Source: Pseudomonadota bacterium
Lineage (GTDB): Bacteria > Pseudomonadota > Alphaproteobacteria > Rhizobiales > Hyphomicrobiaceae
NCBI GenBank assembly: GCA_003242645.1
Contig: QGVC01000211.1
Location: 1-6,461 of the forward strand
Direction: 5' to 3'
DNA length: 6,461 nt
The position numbers and the translations under genes were made by a program. The notes beneath the pieces were generated by a model, which searched no databases, was not told where the DNA came from, and was given only the letters and a program-made list of their open reading frames with translations. Of the stretch, positions 5,976-6,461 are shown piece by piece (position 1 is the first letter of the stretch; every line of letters begins with the position of its first letter).

Positions 5976-6461
5976 TTAGCCGACCGATCCTTCCAGGCTG
6001 ATGCCGATCAGCTTCTGCGTCTCCGCCATGAACTCCATCGGCAGCTGCTGAATGACGTCGCGGACGAAGCCGTTGACGATGAGCGCCACGGCCTCCTCCT
6101 CCGACAGGCCCCGCTGCATGCAGTAGAAGAGCTGGTTGTCGGAGATCTTCGACGTCGTCGCCTCGTGCTCGAAGTGCGCCGTCGAGTTCTTGGCCTCGAT
6201 GTACGGCACGGTGTGCGCGCCGCACTTGTCGCCGATCAGCAAGCTGTCGCAGTTGGTGAAGTTGCGCGCGTTCGTCGCCTTGCGGTGCGCTGAGACAAGG
6301 CCGCGGTAGGTGTTCTGCGAGTACCCCGCCGCGATGCCCTTCGAGATGATCCGGCTCGACGTGTTCTTGCCGAGGTGGATCATCTTGGTGCCGCTGTCGA
6401 CCTGCTGGTAGCCGTTCGAAATCGCGATCGAGTAGAACTCGCCGCGCGAGCCGTCGCCGCG
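5976..6461 (-). CDS. sufB: Fe-S cluster assembly scaffold subunit SufB (C-terminal part; N-terminus outside window)
   Basis: The frame is open from the right edge to TAA at 5976-5978 and gives the last 161 residues of SufB, about one third of the usual 480-500. SufB is the main scaffold on which the nascent cluster forms, together with SufC and SufD. Key visible parts are [29 protein letters not shown] and [11 protein letters not shown]. Counting back from the C-terminus, Cys71 of the fragment falls exactly at E. coli SufB Cys405, and His99 and Glu100 fall at His433 and Glu434, all implicated in assembly. The end, ISLEGSVG, is typical of the family. The internal ATG at 6381-6383 is not the start: the coding frame continues upstream with [18 protein letters not shown]. 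The true start and the operon promoter are to the right of the window. Confidence 0.97.
   Translation of the reverse strand, partial: RGDGSRGEFYSIAISNGYQQVDSGTKMIHLGKNTSSRIISKGIAAGYSQNTYRGLVSAHRKATNARNFTNCDSLLIGDKCGAHTVPYIEAKNSTAHFEHEATTSKISDNQLFYCMQRGLSEEEAVALIVNGFVRDVIQQLPMEFMAETQKLIGISLEGSVG

Noticed and set aside
5400..6293. Plus-strand open frame of 297 codons over sufB, the small gene and sufC
   Set aside because: Antisense to sufB and sufC, which are certain; no family resemblance.
1..6461. CRISPR arrays, tRNA or rRNA genes, insertion sequences, prophage or phage-defence genes
   Set aside because: No regularly spaced repeats, RNA gene signatures, transposase motifs or terminal repeats were seen; the genes are almost contiguous and belong to a core metabolic operon.

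Overview
The window is GC-rich bacterial DNA carrying most of a SUF iron-sulfur cluster assembly operon. All nine clear genes lie on the minus strand, so transcription runs from right to left. In that direction the order is sufB (only the C-terminal part is inside the window), a small coiled-coil-like gene, sufC, sufD, sufS, sufT (DUF59/MIP18), sufA, a DUF924 gene and a TfoX N-terminal-domain gene. A short plus-strand reading frame at the left edge is probably the 3' end of a convergent neighbour. The sufB-(small gene)-sufC-sufD-sufS-sufT-sufA order, high GC content and protein styles suggest an alphaproteobacterium, most likely of the Hyphomicrobiales (Rhizobiales). That placement is inferred from gene order and style, not from a database search.

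How the parts work together: SufS, a PLP-dependent cysteine desulfurase, takes sulfur from cysteine as a persulfide. The SufB-SufC-SufD scaffold, driven by the SufC ATPase, builds a nascent Fe-S cluster. SufA, an A-type carrier, passes clusters to apo-proteins. SufT is an accessory maturation factor. The key residues can be read in each protein, and their spacing matches E. coli SufB (Cys405, His433, Glu434), SufD (His360), SufS (Lys226, Cys364) and SufA (Cys50, Cys114, Cys116). The system therefore looks intact. No SufE or SufU sulfur-transfer partner is encoded here. The operon promoter and any Rrf2/IscR-type regulator would lie beyond the right edge.

Layout from right to left: sufB end (5976-6461); a 117-base gap with a perfect 8-bp hairpin; small gene (5586-5858); a 55-base gap with a 6-bp hairpin and the sufC ribosome binding site; sufC (4778-5530); sufD (3435-4757); sufS (2170-3420); sufT (1688-2146); an 86-base gap with an AT-rich patch; sufA (1215-1601); a 77-78-base gap; DUF924 gene (549-1136); tfoX-like gene (172-534); convergent fragment (2-151).

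The core is a well-known pathway. I found no clearly new system. The items most worth a second look are the small uncharacterised gene between sufB and sufC, the hairpins on either side of it, and the two poorly understood genes at the end of the operon.
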